A stretch of 64,000 nucleotides of DNA. Source: Adineta vaga. Taxonomy: Eukaryota > Rotifera. Location of the stretch: the NCBI GenBank assembly GCA_021613535.1, contig CP075497.1, positions 8,928,001-8,992,000 on the forward strand, given 5' to 3'. Shown here piece after piece: positions 48,621 through 63,400 of this stretch; the first letter of the stretch is position 1; every line of letters starts with the position of its first letter. The notes below the pieces were generated by a model. That model searched no databases. It saw only the letters and a list, made by a program, of their open reading frames with translations, and was not told the DNA's origin. A program made the translations under genes and the position numbers.

Positions 48621-51600
48621 ATGGCAAAATCGAATGGTACAGAAGCTCGTGTTCAAGTTGCTGTTCGAACTAGACCATTGAATCAACGAGAAGTAAATAA
48701 TTAATTTCATTTATAAAAAGTACAAAAACTCAATATTTTTTTCACATTAATCAGATAGATTTAAAATCTCCAGGTGTTGTCAGTATTCATGGTTCACAAG
48801 TATTGGTCAATAAATCTCAAGACAAGTAATTTAAATTTTCATGCATGTCAAATATTACTTTTTGTTTATCGTAGAACACATGGATCAAAAACATTTTCCT
48901 ATGATTTCTGTTTTGATTCAATGCATTTAGATAATTCAAATTATGCTAGTATGTATTTTCTTTGAAAAATCCTATACATTTGATTAATTTAGATCAAGCT
49001 ACCATATATGAAAAACTTGGTGTTCAAGTTGTTAAACATGCATTTGAAGGTTATAATGCTTGTATATTTGCCTACGGTCAAACAGGTTGATTTCAACGAA
49101 CTATTGTTGTTTTTTTCTTCAAAAAATGAAATATGTTTGTTGTTTGATTAGGCTCAGGAAAGTCATATACAATGATGGGAACTCATACTGATCGTGGTAT
49201 TATTCCACGTTTATGTCAAGCAATGTTAGATCAAATTGAGAATGAAATAAAACAAGAAATAAATAATAATTCTGAAATGAAATTAATTACTAATGAAAAA
49301 ATTAATGATATTTTATCATTAAAATTTTCATCATCTTATCGAATTGAAGTTTCATACTTTGAAATCTACAATGAAAGAGTTCGAGATTTGCTTAATCCAA
49401 ATAAGTAAATTTAAATCTATTACAATAGAAAATAAACTCATCATATTCTTCTTTTTTTTCTAGTAATCATCATGCATTAAAAGTACGTGAGAATAAAATT
49501 CTTGGACCTTATGTAGATGGACTTTCTCAACTTGTTGTTACATCCTATCAGGTAATATTTCCTTTTTAATTTCGTTCAACTTAAATATATATATATATAT
49601 ATATCTTTGTAGGAAATTGAAACTTTATTAATCGAAGGTAATAATTATCGAACAGTAGCATCAACAAATATGAATACTGAAAGTTCACGTTCTCATGCTG
49701 TATTCACTTTGAAATTAACACAGACACTATCAACTGATGCAACTGAAGTAAGAAATGAAACCAAATAAAAATGAGGTTTCTAATGAAACTAATACTTTAT
49801 TTAGACGCAAAGTGTCAAAGTGAGTAAAATAAGTCTAGTTGACTTAGCTGGATCTGAACGTGCATCAAAAAGTGGTGCTCAAATTGAACATACACGCTTT
49901 CGAGAAGGATGCAATATAAACAAGTATAAGACAAATTGAAAATCTTTTATTTTGATGAAAATTCTATGGATTTATTAGATCACTTTCTACACTTGGTCTT
50001 GTTATTTCTGCATTAGCAACACGTCAATCCAATGAAAATAGTTTAAAATCAACGAAGAAAACATTTGTTCCTTACCGAGATTCCGTCTTAACTTGGTTAT
50101 TAAAAGTAAACAAACTTCTCAATCTTGAAGAAAAGTTTTACGATTATTATTTTATACTTTTTTTCAGGATAGTTTAGGTGGAAATTCATTTACGATTATG
50201 TTAGCAACAATCTCTCCAGCTTATGATAATTATGAAGAAACAATCTCAACGTTACGTTATGCTGATCAAGCAAAGAAAATTGTTAATCATGCTGTTATTA
50301 ATGAAGATGAACCAGGAACAATCATTCGAGATTTACGAGATGAAATTGATAAATTACGAAAAGAATTAGCTGATGCAAAAGCTGAAAAATCAGCAGAAAC
50401 ATTGAATGCTGAAATAAAAGAAAATGAAAAATTAATGCAAACAATAACGAAAGATTGGCAAGAACGAATTGCTGAAACAGATAAGATAAGCAAAGTAAGA
50501 TGAGAACACGATGGTTAATAGGAAAGAGAAAAAACAACGAAATTGATTTGATTTTCATTAGGAACGACATGAATTATTGGAGAAAAGTGGTATATCTGTT
50601 TGTAGTTCAGGTATTGGTCTTGAAAAAGATCGATTATATTTGGTTAATCTCAATCCTGATCCAGCATTAAATGAATTATTAGTTTATTATTTGAAAGTAA
50701 TTGTTTGAAAAACTGAAAGAAGAGATTTCTTTTTATGAGAGATTAATTTTAGCCTATAACAACAATTGGTCGACCAGATGCATCAATAAAACAAGATATT
50801 GAATTAAATGGTGTTGGTATTTCACCTGAACATTGTGTAATTGAAGTTAAAAATTCTACACAGATAGTTCTTATACCTTTAAATAAATCGAAGTAAGTTA
50901 AAAGATTTGAAAAATTTTCAATTCAATTTTTATTTCTTTATTATAGAACTTATGTTAATGGTCAATTGATTGATAATGAAAAATCATTAAGACATGGCGA
51001 TCGAATTTTATTGGGATGTTCACATTTTTTTCGTTTAAATTCACCTGGTGATAGAAGTAAGTATCAAGTACATGTGATAAACTCCATTTTTGTTCTTTTG
51101 TCTATGTTCTGACAGGTGACAAACCTTGATTGATGACGGTTTTCATCAGTCCTTATCTATATAGATGATAGATAACTAGAGATAATTTCTAATCAACAGT
51201 GTAAAGTCTGACTGTAGTTTTTGACGAAAGAATTTAGATTTCAAATCTTCTATATACATATTATTATTATTCTATACAATAGAGTATTCATAGAAGAAAA
51301 CTTATTCTTTTCCGATCGAGTCCTATTCATAAATACTTAAGATGTAATTGTTAACCTATTCTAATCAATTGAGTTCATAGAGATAGATCATTGACTAAAG
51401 AAATGATTCTATTTTTATTTCTATATATATATATATATGAATAGAATAAAACAATTGATCGTTTGATTTTATAGATTCAACAAATAACAATTCTGTTATG
51501 TCATCAATAATGAATACATCATCGCATTTATCATTTATTGATGCTCAAAATGAATTTTTACTTAATCAATTAGCGACAGATCCAATGACAAAAGATTTAC

Positions 51601-54600
51601 GATTATTTTTAAAACAAGATGAAAATAATCAAGAAAACAATCGTAATTTATTGAAAAAAAAAACACTTTTAGTTTTCTTTATATCAAATTTATTCTTTTA
51701 GGACTTCTTCCACAGAAAACATCGGATGTCTATGAAAGAGAAATTGAATATCTTAAAGCACAACTGATGCGCAGTGATAGTCGATCATCGACAATTAATT
51801 CAAAAACGCGTGCTTTTGAAGAGTCCCTTTCAAAATGGCGTTTTTCAAATAAACTTCTCACTGAGTATAATTCAATCTTTGAAACAAATTCAATAGAAAT
51901 TCTTTCGTATCTTATCGATTTAGATCTGAACAAAGTCGAGCTTTCTTTAATCGTTTAAAACAAGATTTAATTCGTGTTAATGCTTTGGTATCCGAAGCGA
52001 ATACAATAGCTAGTGAAATGCAACGAAATACAACCTATAGTGCAATGTTACAAATTCCTGTTTCATATTTGAAACCAAGTCAACGTGTATGTCAAATAGA
52101 GTAGAATAGAAGTTATTTTGAATTAATTCACTATTTGTTTTTCAGACTACAACTAACTTATGTGAACCAGCTGTCCAAGTAAAACGACGCAATTTATCAC
52201 CACAAATATGGAATATTGAAAAATTTGAATCAAAATTAAATGATATGAGAGAAGTTTATTATGAATGGCAAATGTCTGAGAATAAAGTAGATATTAGATT
52301 GGGTTTTATTATTAAATTTTTTTATTTTCATTCAATATTTAGAATCAATTATCAGCACAACAACCAAAACGATATGATCCTTTCTTTGATGTAGAAGAAT
52401 ATAATAGTTTAATTGGTGTTGCAAATATTTTTTTAAAAGCATTATTTTATGATTCTAAACTTGATTATCTCGTACCAATTATTAATACACAAGGAGAGGT
52501 ATTAAATAGAATATTTTTCATCATTTGAATTTAAAGTTCAATAATACACTAATAATTTCTAAAAGAATGTTTTCTGTTATTAATTATTTATTTATTTATT
52601 CAGATTTCTGGTTCACTTCATGTTGTCCTTATTCAAATCGGTACATCATCAATGAAAAAATTAAGTGATTTTCAACCAAGAACTACTCCACGTGTCAGTA
52701 TTAGCGAAGGAATAAGTATTGATACAGATGAAAACAGTTTAAGTGAAGCTAGTGCCAGTCAAAATAGTCTGGATGATGAAAGTATTGATGATTCAACGGG
52801 CGTATTCAGCAATAGGCCTAATCAAATAACTGTTAAGGTATGTATTTTAAATTGTCTTTGATAGTATAATTAGATGGAGCGAATTCGTTTTAGTTTGCAA
52901 TAAAAGAAGTTCGAGATTTACCTCAATGTGATGGTGATAATATTATGTGTCGATATACTTTTATCAATCAAAAAGATGAACAACAAATATTTTCAATCAA
53001 ACTATCGTCAACAATATCAGATGATGAAAATAATGATGAGACAGAGAAAAAACCACGAATATTTTCTTTTAATCATGAAAAAGTAATGAAAAACATTTTT
53101 TTTTCTGAAAAGATTGATTTCTCATATTTCTCTTACAGGAATATACATTTACCATTACGGATAATTTTATGACAACATGTCTTGAAAGTGCAGTTTCAAT
53201 TGAAGTTTGGTATCATTATAATACAATACCATTATCAGTAAATTCCAATGCAAAGAATGAACGTAATCGACGAGATGCAGAAATTCGAGCATTGAGTAAT
53301 CGATGGAAAGAAGTGAAACGACATATACAATATGCAGTAGAAATTCATGAATTGGATGCATCAGGCAAATGGGAACCAGTAGAGGTAGATGCTCAACAGT
53401 CACAGATTATCAGTGGAGGTGTTTATCGATTACGACAGGTAAATTAATACATTAAAAAACGATTTTGTTTATCTTTACTATCGTTTATTTGGTAATTAGG
53501 GTCAATCAAAACGTCTTGTAGCACGTTTACGTGTAATTCCTCAATCAGGAACTATGCCACTTGTTCTTCATGCAATTCGATCGGTTGAAATTGGTTCGAT
53601 AAGTACTCGGAAAATAAATGCACCACGTCAATTAGATTCATATCAAGATGAAGAATTACAACGTTTAAGACGTGAATGGCTTGATCTAATTGAGAAACGT
53701 AAACTTTATCTTGAATCCGAAGTAAAAATGTTAAGTCAACAAACAAGTAAGTGATAATAAATGAAATATATATTTTTATAAGTTTTCTCGACTATTCATT
53801 CAGATAAAACACCAAACGATTTGGAAAGAGAAACAACTTTACTTGAACAACTTATTCGTTTAGCTGAAGAAAGAAATTTTGCAGAATTTCCACCACCAGG
53901 AAGTGGAATACCAGGTAAATGACAATGATGAGAAATGATTTTATTTGTAAATTTTTGTATTCATTAGGTTCACCACCATGTTGGACACCGCCAGCAACTA
54001 TTGAAGAACATCGTCCATTGGTATTTCTAGATTTAGATCCTGTTCATTTGAATACAACAAATGATACGGCTGGTCTTAAAGCAACATTGAGTGAAGAAAA
54101 TAAGAATGATATGTTTCGTTTACCATTACTTCATCATGCTTCTGATGAGGTAAGATTTTTTGTTTTAATATAATCTGTTTATTTCAATCTCCTTCAGGTT
54201 CGTGCTGTGGCTCAATGGGATCCATCGATACATGAAGCAACTGAAATGTAAAGATTGCTTTTTTTTCTTATTATTTTAAAATTTATGAAATTAAAATCAT
54301 TTAGGAACCGTGTGACACCAAATAATACAATTATATATATGATTGTGAAAATAATTGTACTGATATCTCAACCTGTTCGTATGGAACTTATTTTACGTAA
54401 ACGTATCGCTACAACTATTGGTAAAACAGAAGGTTGGTGGTCAGGAAAAGCAATGAAATATCTTCTTGGTTATATGTGAAAGATCTTTTTCTCTTGTAGA
54501 AAAGAAAAAGATTCATATCTATTATATTTAGAAACCATATCGACGAACGAGCGTTGTTTATGAAATTGTATCAAGTATACCGAAATATATTCATGAAATT

Positions 54601-55934
54601 GAAGATCGAAAAAGTCTGGCATTAGTTGCCGGTTCTGAATGTCATACACAAAATTACGTAGAAAAATACATTCAATATGCATCGGCTGTTGATTCATTAC
54701 TTTTACTTGATCAATTAAGACAAGTACGATGAATATAATAAGATTACGAACAAAAGTTCATTTTTTTTTCTTAATTTATTAGGAAGTATCTTTAGCAGAA
54801 AGTTCTGCTAAACAACAAACAATTCGAAAAGCAACTAGCGTACCCAATATAGCGAATCAACTAGGGAATACTGTAAGTTTGCATTTCAACTCTCATATTG
54901 AAAATCCATTTATCAAAAGTGCTGCGTGATTGTCATATTAATCATTCGATAGCGTGATACGACACTTGAGAAGAATCATTAAGACTGATTGTTCTTGAAA
55001 TTCTGATTCGTTTTTAAAATAACATTTGAGATTTTCAATTTTGTATAGAGTCTTTCAATTGCACCAATTAATTCTCGTCGAGAAAAAGATGAAGATCAAT
55101 CATCTCCATTAAAAAAATCTCCATCCATTCAAGCAGATTCATCATCTCGTGTCAATCCATTCTATGATGATAATAAAACAGCAAAATCTTCATTTCTCTA
55201 TCCACATACTCATCATGATTCAACACCAACACAAGTTAAAACAATTAATACACCATTTTCAGCATTTAGTCGATCAGAAGTCAATGTTTCTACACCCATG
55301 TCAACACGTAATGAAAATCTCGATTATGATACGAATCCTCAACATTCATATTTTGAATCGACAACACCAAGTATGTTATCACGTTCATTATTTATTGAAC
55401 AAGAACAATTACAACCAGTTCAAACATCAAGTATTCGTATTCGACATACATTCGATATTGATGATCATGAAAATCAAATCAATAAAAAGCAAGATAATGA
55501 TCAAGCATTATTATCGATAAGTACACTTGAGGAAAAATATTCTATTCCAACAACTTCTCAAACGAACGATTCAAAAGTAACGGAAGAGCAATCAACATTA
55601 AAGAAAATTGTTGATATTAATGATGAAGAATATCCGATTGGTGCACGAGTCATTGTTAATACCGATCATCAAATATGTAAGAAAACAGGTACCGTACAAT
55701 TTGTTGGAACAACATCATTTAAAGAAGGTACTTGGTATGGTGTAGAACTTGATGAAGCTGTTGGTAAGTAATATTTTCTTTGATGAATCAATAACGATGG
55801 CTATTATGATGTCTTTTTTCTTTTCAGGAAAACATAATGGTTCCGTTCGTGGACAAGTTTATTTCAAATGTCCTGAGAATCATGGTATTTTCGTTCGTCG
55901 TAATAAAATTCAAAGAAAACCTTTAGAAAAATAA
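48621..55934 (+). CDS. KIF13: kinesin-3 motor, KIF13 type, with FHA and C-terminal CAP-Gly
   Basis: A long gene of more than 20 exons. Motor: [15 protein letters not shown]-loop [15 protein letters not shown], switch I region with [15 protein letters not shown] [15 protein letters not shown], switch [17 protein letters not shown], and neck [15 protein letters not shown]. An FHA domain follows ([47 protein letters not shown]). The stalk and KIF1-like DUF regions continue to a C-terminal CAP-Gly ([33 protein letters not shown]), which among kinesin-3 motors marks KIF13B/GAKIN. The CAP-Gly GKNDG motif is changed to GKHNG. Such motors move vesicles to microtubule plus ends. The intron 51057-51474 (418 bases) is far longer than the rest and begins just after the FHA. 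The stop is at 55932-55934. Confidence 0.93.
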
Positions 55935-58680
55935 TCGGATTGCATTATTGTTGTTTTTCTTTCTTTTCATTTGTTATTTATCGTTGAAACGATCTCTAGT
56001 CGTTCTATGCACGAATATTTTTCTTTTCAAATATTTATTTCGTGATTCACATTTCACTAATTATCACTGGATTACATATAACCCTCACTCTTCTCTGTCA
56101 GATTATCATCATTTTTACACACGCATAGCCATCATTATTCTTTCTGTTGTACTAATTCCTTCAGCATTAAATATAAATGTAAACTGGTGTGTGTGTATGT
56201 GTGTACATAGATATACTTTTGTATAGTTCAATTCAATATCGATTCTCTCTTTATCTCTTTTGTCTAGTTTTCGGTGATAATTGTTTACTTCCACCCTCAT
56301 ATACATATACACATGTCCTTTCCTATGTCTCGTTATGTGAATGTTTCTTGTATAAGTTTTTTTTGCATATTTATTATACAGAAAAAAAATCTAATGAAAC
56401 AATTTTGATATTCAAATAAATATTCTTTATCATTATAGAATTGAATGATTTGTTTATATGTTCCGGTCAAGGAGAATGTTGTGTTATGATCTATATTTGA
56501 TGTGACTGTCTAATATGGATATATTTATAGTACATTTGGTTAAAAATATCTATTTTCTTGTCAATGAGGTTTCTGTCAATAAGCGTTTATATATAAACTA
56601 GATATAGAACGGGGCAGCTTCTCCTTGTTTTTTCTTCGTTTCTTTTCTCTCTCTCTTATGTTTTATTAAGCTAAGTGTGGAGACAGAGACAGAGACAGAG
56701 AGGTATAATATTAGAACATCAGTTCACACGAATATACAAGTCAATCAATGATGAATGAAGCAGTAAATTAGATAATGGATTATGAGAATATATCTGTTTG
56801 CTCATTGATTCTATTTAAGGCTATTGACAATGTCGAATAACATAGTTTCTATTACCATTTCAAGTCTGATATTGTTCTTTTTTATTGAATAGATTTCGAG
56901 CAGAAATCCTTTCCAAAATAGTGGAAGAGAAAGCAGATATATATATATATATAGATTGAATTGATTAGATTGAATAGTAACTATTAATAGTTGCTTTTAT
57001 ATGAAAGAAATATAAATAAATGCATACAATTTGAAGCAAATCAATAGTGATTGATGATTTCCCTTTCTATGTTTTTTTGTTTTTCTTACTGTTTTCTTTT
57101 CGATTTTCTCCCATCAAAATTATCATTCTTCGCTCGACAGGATAAGTAATTCTATCTACTTGAGAAGCAGAAAAATACCAATTTAGAACAAAAAAAATCA
57201 GAGTCAAATAAGTTCATCTTTCCTAGACCGAGTGTAATGCTTATGAATTAAGTTCTTATTATATATGTCAGCGTAGGAAGAAGAGAACTACGATAGAATA
57301 AGTTTAGCACAACTGTAATGGAATTTGAATTTTCTTCATGATTTCTTATATTTCTCGACAGTTTATTTGATATGAAATGTCATAAGACTCTTTCTTCTCT
57401 TTTCCTGATTGTTTTTTATTCATGCTCATTTTCGTCTACTATTCATTAGTACTAAAAAAAGAATTTTGTCAAGAAATATAATCATGAACATTAATTTTGT
57501 TTCCATTCCATCTCATTTATACATCAAATCGAATAGATTAATGAAAATGCATTCAAAGAAATATACTTGTTTAGATTTATTAGAAGTAACATAGCGATCA
57601 ATCATTTGCTATCTTATTGTATATATAACATTTTTATAGTTCACATACCATGGTACGTACATATGTGATCGTAATAATTTATGCTGTAGGGTTGCCTAAG
57701 CAGAAGATTGTTTTTATGACAAACTTCTGTTTTTGATAGCCAATTTCTGGGTATAACTGGAAGGAAATCGAGATAACTCTCGATTACAGTCTCAAATGTG
57801 AGAGACAATAGTTCAAGATTGATATGGCTGTTTTCTTAACAGGAAATCTTCGTGCTGTTTATATGGATGAGGGAGTACTACCAACAATACTATATCACTA
57901 TGATTAATACTGTTTTAACTTATTGCTAAACTTATCGTTCTCAAAATTATATGTAACACGAGCAATATTAATGTAAAGACAACGAAGAAAACAAAGAGAG
58001 TATTAGAGAAAGACGAACTCTTCTCTCTATCTCTCTATATTTTGCTTCTTATCCTAGTATTTCTGTGTTCTTCTTTCTAGCAATCGAGAAATGATAGAAA
58101 ATTCATCATAGTAACACGAGAACAACTGTGATGGCAGAGAAAGCTAAAGTTCTCTTTTGTTTATGCGTGTGTATGAGTCGAAGGAAGAGATCGACAGCTA
58201 AGCAGAAAAAACACGATGATGAGAAGAAACGAAGAAAAGAAGAAGAAGAAGAAGAAGCAGTAGCATGGTACATTTTCTTCTCTATCCAGCAAACATCCAA
58301 CTGGGCTGTTCTCGTCTAGTGTCGAGAAACATCTCTCATTATTATTGTGATTATCATGCTCGAACGATGTTACTACTGCACATACATATTGGCATGTACG
58401 AAAGAAAAGAAGAAAGAATGAGAAAATATATACACTTGACAGTATTTCGAACGAAGTAGATAGCAACAACGACAATAGCAACAGCAGCACAAAAAATGGT
58501 GAAACATGTTTGAGAAAAAGGTTATTATTTGTTTTCACAGCTAGTTAGCTAGATTTATTTCACTTTCTTTCCTGATCTTTAATCGTTAGATTCTTTTTGT
58601 AAGTATGTATATCTTAACTACCCGTTGCGTCATATAGATACATAGATCAATATAAGGCCAGTGAAAGAGAAGAAAAAAAG

Positions 58681-58699
58681 GAAGGGAGGGAGGGAGGGA
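58681..58699 (+). repeat. GGGA-type microsatellite
   Basis: Four successive GGGA-like units in a 60-base purine-only neighbourhood. The GGG runs could in principle support a G-quadruplex on the plus strand. Confidence 0.8.
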
Positions 58700-58866
58700 A
58701 AGAGACAGAGAGAACGAGAAAGAAAATGCCGTAGGAAACTCGAAAACAGGTGCAGACACTAGTATGATTCCGACCGATAAAGATGCATCACGGTGTATTA
58801 GAGGCACGGCCGGTAATTAGGAAAAAGAATGCTATCTTGCAAATCTGTGGATTGTTTAAAACCAGA

Positions 58867-58887
58867 TGAATGAATGAATGAATGAAT
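58867..58887 (+). repeat. GAAT tetranucleotide microsatellite
   Basis: Five tandem TGAA/GAAT units without interruption. Confidence 0.85.
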
Positions 58888-60378
58888 AGTCGATTTTCTA
58901 CGCTTATTTATGACTATGAATAGAACGTTAATAAAACATCGATCTGATAGTAATAATATGGTATAGAGAGAAAGAGGAAAGAATACTCGGCAATTGTAAT
59001 AGCACTATCAGTATCGATATAAAATCAATAAAACTAAATGATATTATAGAATGCTAACGATAAGCATATTTTTTCAAAATCTACTATGATTGACAATGAA
59101 AAAAATATGTCGATGACGATTGTGTCGTTGTCGAACTAAATCAATATCCGCTATAATCTTTATTCCGAAATAGTCGTTTTCCAAAGACAAATCTTGCTTT
59201 CTCTATTTCTATTTTCTAACTCGCCGGGTGTTCTCTAATTAAACTGTTGCTTTTTCAACAAGTAATATCTATTTAGAAATTATATATATATATATCTGTG
59301 TGCGTGTGTATATGTGATTATGAAGAGAAAAAAAACAGATTGATACACATGTATTTATAGAAGAAAATATAAAAACGAGTTATTAAGAATAGAGATAAAT
59401 GTAACAAAAATTTTCTTTTCTTATCGTTTATGCTTCTCATCATTGGCTTTAATATTCGACAATGTAGGCATTATTCTTTTACGTAATTTTATTTCTATAG
59501 ACGATATCAAGCTATAAATATCTCCACAAGTTGCTACTGGTAATCATTAAATCTACCATTTGGAAGCATTTATTGTCTAGTTAGCCTGGCGAGATAGTCA
59601 AGCACTAGTGATTGATGTTCTTTTCATTCGTTTATTAGTAGACGTAAAAGTTCTGATCATCGCCAAACAGTAATAACAATAGCAAGAATATTTCGAACGA
59701 CTTCCAGATAAGCTTTGATGTCATCACTACGAATAATCTGATAGTTTCCAGATGAGATTGATGAAAAACTCTCTATGAAGGACGTATCATAAAAAAATGA
59801 CAATTGTCTTTTTCAAGTGAACTTTGACATTCGAAGGACACGACAGACGAGTGTCAAAGTTATTCCTTTGGGATAAACTCCTTTCTCTCTCTTTATTTTG
59901 TTCTAAGATTTTTCTCTTCTGTCCTTTCTTTCGCTTTTGCTTTAGCTTCTTTCTCTTTTTCTTCTCTTTTCTTCTCTCTGGTCTTTGCTTTTCTCTGTTA
60001 TTCTTTAGGAGAGTTCTGTTATGTAGTGTCTCGTATAGAATTATGTAGAGCATTATATTAGTCGATGACGATGCTACATACCAGTAACAACAAAACGCGA
60101 AGAAAGGAGAGAGAGAGAGAGAAGGAGAGCAGACAGACAAACAGATATGAGCAGTACTATGTATACATATTTGCACATATTCATACAAAAAAAGCAGTAC
60201 TGAAAGTCGATCTGGAGAAAGTCTTTTCTATTCAGATGTGTTAATTAGTGTTATGATACAACTGCTGACATAATAATTTCTTTATGATCGATTTTAGATG
60301 AGTTGAAAAACAAAAGAATCCTATTTTGTTTTATTTATTATATTGAATGCATCCGAGTTTTTGATAATCGATCGAGCG

Positions 60379-60420
60379 ATGACACGAATTTGCTCGTCAA
60401 TCATCCATGAATCGATTTGA
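60379..60420 (+). promoter_or_regulatory. short upstream ORF overlapping the DGK start
   Basis: An ATG at 60379 opens a 13-codon frame that ends with TGA at 60418-60420, overlapping the diacylglycerol kinase start at 60407 in another frame. If the leader contains it, it would reduce initiation at the main start. An acceptor-like GATTTTAG about 80 bases upstream would not remove it. Confidence 0.4.
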
Positions 60421-63400
60421 TTGGAACAAACTTTCACCCGACGAATTTGAACGTCTACAGGAGTACATATCATGTAAGTTCTATCGTTTATCTCAATACA
60501 ATTTCATTCATACGTTATCCATTCAGATGCACCTAAGAAGGTCAAAGATGTTGTTGCTATTCTTCAACAAGATCCAGCCTGGTTAGCTCATCGATATGAT
60601 GAGGTATGTTTTTCTTTCACTTGTCGAATATTCACTTTCACCTTCTTTTCTCAATTAGGAATTAGATTATCAAGGTTTTCGACAATTCCTGGAAGTACTC
60701 TTTGATAATTCGGATATACCAGAAGATCTATGTCGACATCTATTTCTATCATTTATCAAAAAACCAGCAATTACTCCACCGATCGATGTTTCATCGCCAA
60801 TAAATGCTCTTCCATTGATCACTGCTGCAATACCACCAACTACAAATCCATATCCATTCATTAGTACATTACCATCACCAGCAGGTGCAACACCAACACC
60901 ATCTCCACCACTGCCATCATCAATAGCAACATCGACATCAAATCGAACATTTGAAATTACCGATAAAATACCTGGTCTTTCATTTTTACCCGATCGATTC
61001 TTTCGATCAAAACGAAATCCAATTAATTTCAATGATGACAATGGTACTAATGGATCTAGTGAAACTAAAAATCGAGCTGGTAAAAGAGAAAGAAAACATC
61101 ATTATTCTAGAAGAAATTATATTGGAATCGAATTTATAGGTGTCTGCCATACAGCTAAAGAAAATCTTATGCGTCGAGGTAATTCTCATGATCAACATTA
61201 TGATTCATCAGGGAATTCTCGGCAATCATCCAGAAAATCTAATCCTTCAATCCATTCGATCCATTCATTACATTATAATGGTATAGACAAAAAACGAACT
61301 ATTCTTTCAGGATATAGCTTGCAATTTCAATACCTTTTAGTTAAAACTACTGTTACTCCTGATGATCCCTGGGTGATTCGCACATCTTTATCTCAATTAT
61401 TGAGCATGATATCTGGCAATGATTCGACACGTGCTGGTCATCATCATAACAATCATTATAATCTTGCAACTGCTCAATCAAGAATACAATTAGAACAAGA
61501 AATTGATATAACTATAGCACGAATTCAGTTCAAAGATATTATTTGTTATTTTTCATTGCTCGAAGGTGGAACACCGGAACAAAAACTCGAATGTAAATCA
61601 ATCAATTCATCTTAACTTAAAAAGAAAAAAAAAACAATGACATCTCGACGTTTCTCTTTTTATTTTAGTTATGTTTATGTTATATGATGAAGATAGTAAT
61701 GGAATATTGGATAAACAGGTTTGGAAAAGAAAATCCTAGAAAATTATTCATATTTGTGCGTTTTTTTCTTCACTCTCTATTAAGGAAACCGATTCAATTG
61801 TTAATCAAATGATGAATGTAGCTGAATATCTTGGTTGGGATGTATCGGAGTTAAGACCAGTAAGATCTAATAAAATTTCTTACTATTAAATAAGTATAGA
61901 TATATATGTACGATCTATTCTTGATTAGATTCTCGAAGCCATGATGAAAGAAATCGATTATGACAATGATGGTGCTGTGACATTGGAGGAATGGAAACGA
62001 GGTGGATTAACTACAGTACCTTTACTTGTTTTATTAGGACTTGACTCTGTATGTATTTATTTGATAAATGAATAAAATTATAGAAATTTTCGTTTTTTCT
62101 CTCTCTAGAATGTCAGAGATGATGGAACACATTCATGGAAATTAAAACATTTCAATAAACCAGCCTATTGTAATCTTTGTTTAACAATGTTAGTTGGTTT
62201 AGGCAAACAAGGTTTATGTTGTACATGTAAATTCATTTGAATTGAAATGATGATAAAATATATAGAATGTTTCTGATTTTTAGTTTGTCGATATGTAGTA
62301 CATGAACGATGTGCTAATCGAGCACCAGCTAATTGTATATCAACTTATACAAAAACACGTAAAGTTGAAACGACCATGTTACATCATTGGATTGAAGGCA
62401 ATTGTCCAGGAAGGTAAGTTAAATAAACGATCTTTTCAATATCTTGCTAATGTTGTTTTCTTTGAAAGATGTGATCGATGTAGAAAATCGATTAAAACAT
62501 ATAACGGTATAACTGGTCTGCATTGTCGTTGGTGTCAAATGACATTACATAATAAATGTGCCTCACAATTGAAACCCGAATGTACATTAGGTCCAAATCG
62601 AGATCATATTATTCCTCCGTCATGTATATGTCCAGCTGTTTTGGTAAAGAAAAGAAAAAGTTTTCGATAGAAAGAGAATGATTTGTTTGTGATGATTTAG
62701 GAACGACCGAAAGTTCCACGAAGTGGAAATGGTCTTAAACGAGAAGAATCCTGTGTTGAAGGATCAATTCAATCTTTTCAAATAAATCCATTACCAAATA
62801 CACATCCATTATTGATTTTTATTAATCCAAAATCAGGTGGTAAACAGGGAGAACGGTAAGTGTAAAGATTTGATTGATAAAAGCTTGATAGAATCGATTT
62901 CTTTTTTCAGTATTATGCGTAAATTTCAATTCTTATTAAATCCTCGTCAAGTATTTAATTTAACAAAATCTGGTCCAATGCCAGGGTAAATTCACTTCTA
63001 TCTAATCATTTCATTCGATTTTACTTCTTTATATTTAGATTACAATTTTTTAAAGATGTCGAAGACTTTCGTGTGCTATGTTGTGGTGGTGATGGAACAG
63101 GTAGAATAAATTCCAAATCGTTTCTTTTTTCAAACTCTACTGTTTATTTTAGTGGGTTGGGTACTTGATGTGATGGATAAAGTCCCATTTGTTCGTCGAG
63201 CACCGGTGGCTGTTCTTCCATTAGGTACAGGAAATGATTTAGCTCGATGTTTAGCATGGGGTGGTGGTTATGAAAATGAAAGTTTAAATAAAATCCTGAA
63301 GAAAGTTTCACAAGCACCGGTGGTCATGCTCGATCGATGGCAAATTGAGTTTAGTACACGAACTGATACCGAAGAAAAAGGCGATGATATTCCATACAAT

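Larger units (their letters stand above)
55935..60406. other. 4.5-kb gene-free region with simple repeats
   Basis: The largest gene-free stretch. The first part should be the KIF13 3' untranslated region and the last part the diacylglycerol kinase promoter. It is rich in microsatellites and strand-asymmetric purine/pyrimidine runs (GAGACA units near 56686, TA near 56938, GGGA near 58681, GAAT near 58867, a pyrimidine tract near 59880-60000). ORFs here have biased Lys/Arg/Glu or Phe/Ser/Leu composition and no motif, so I do not call genes. Confidence 0.55.

Noticed and set aside
55948-56419. Several overlapping ORFs of 60-90 codons after the kinesin
   Set aside because: They are Phe/Leu/His-rich, overlap each other in different frames and lie in the likely 3' untranslated region.
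58106-58538. ORFs of up to 125 codons on both strands
   Set aside because: They arise from purine/pyrimidine simple sequence and show Ser/Phe or Lys/Glu bias with no motif.
59787-60188. A 133-codon minus-strand ORF with a Lys/Arg-rich half
   Set aside because: It is a translation of the pyrimidine tract at 59880-60000 read in reverse; no splice signals or family features.
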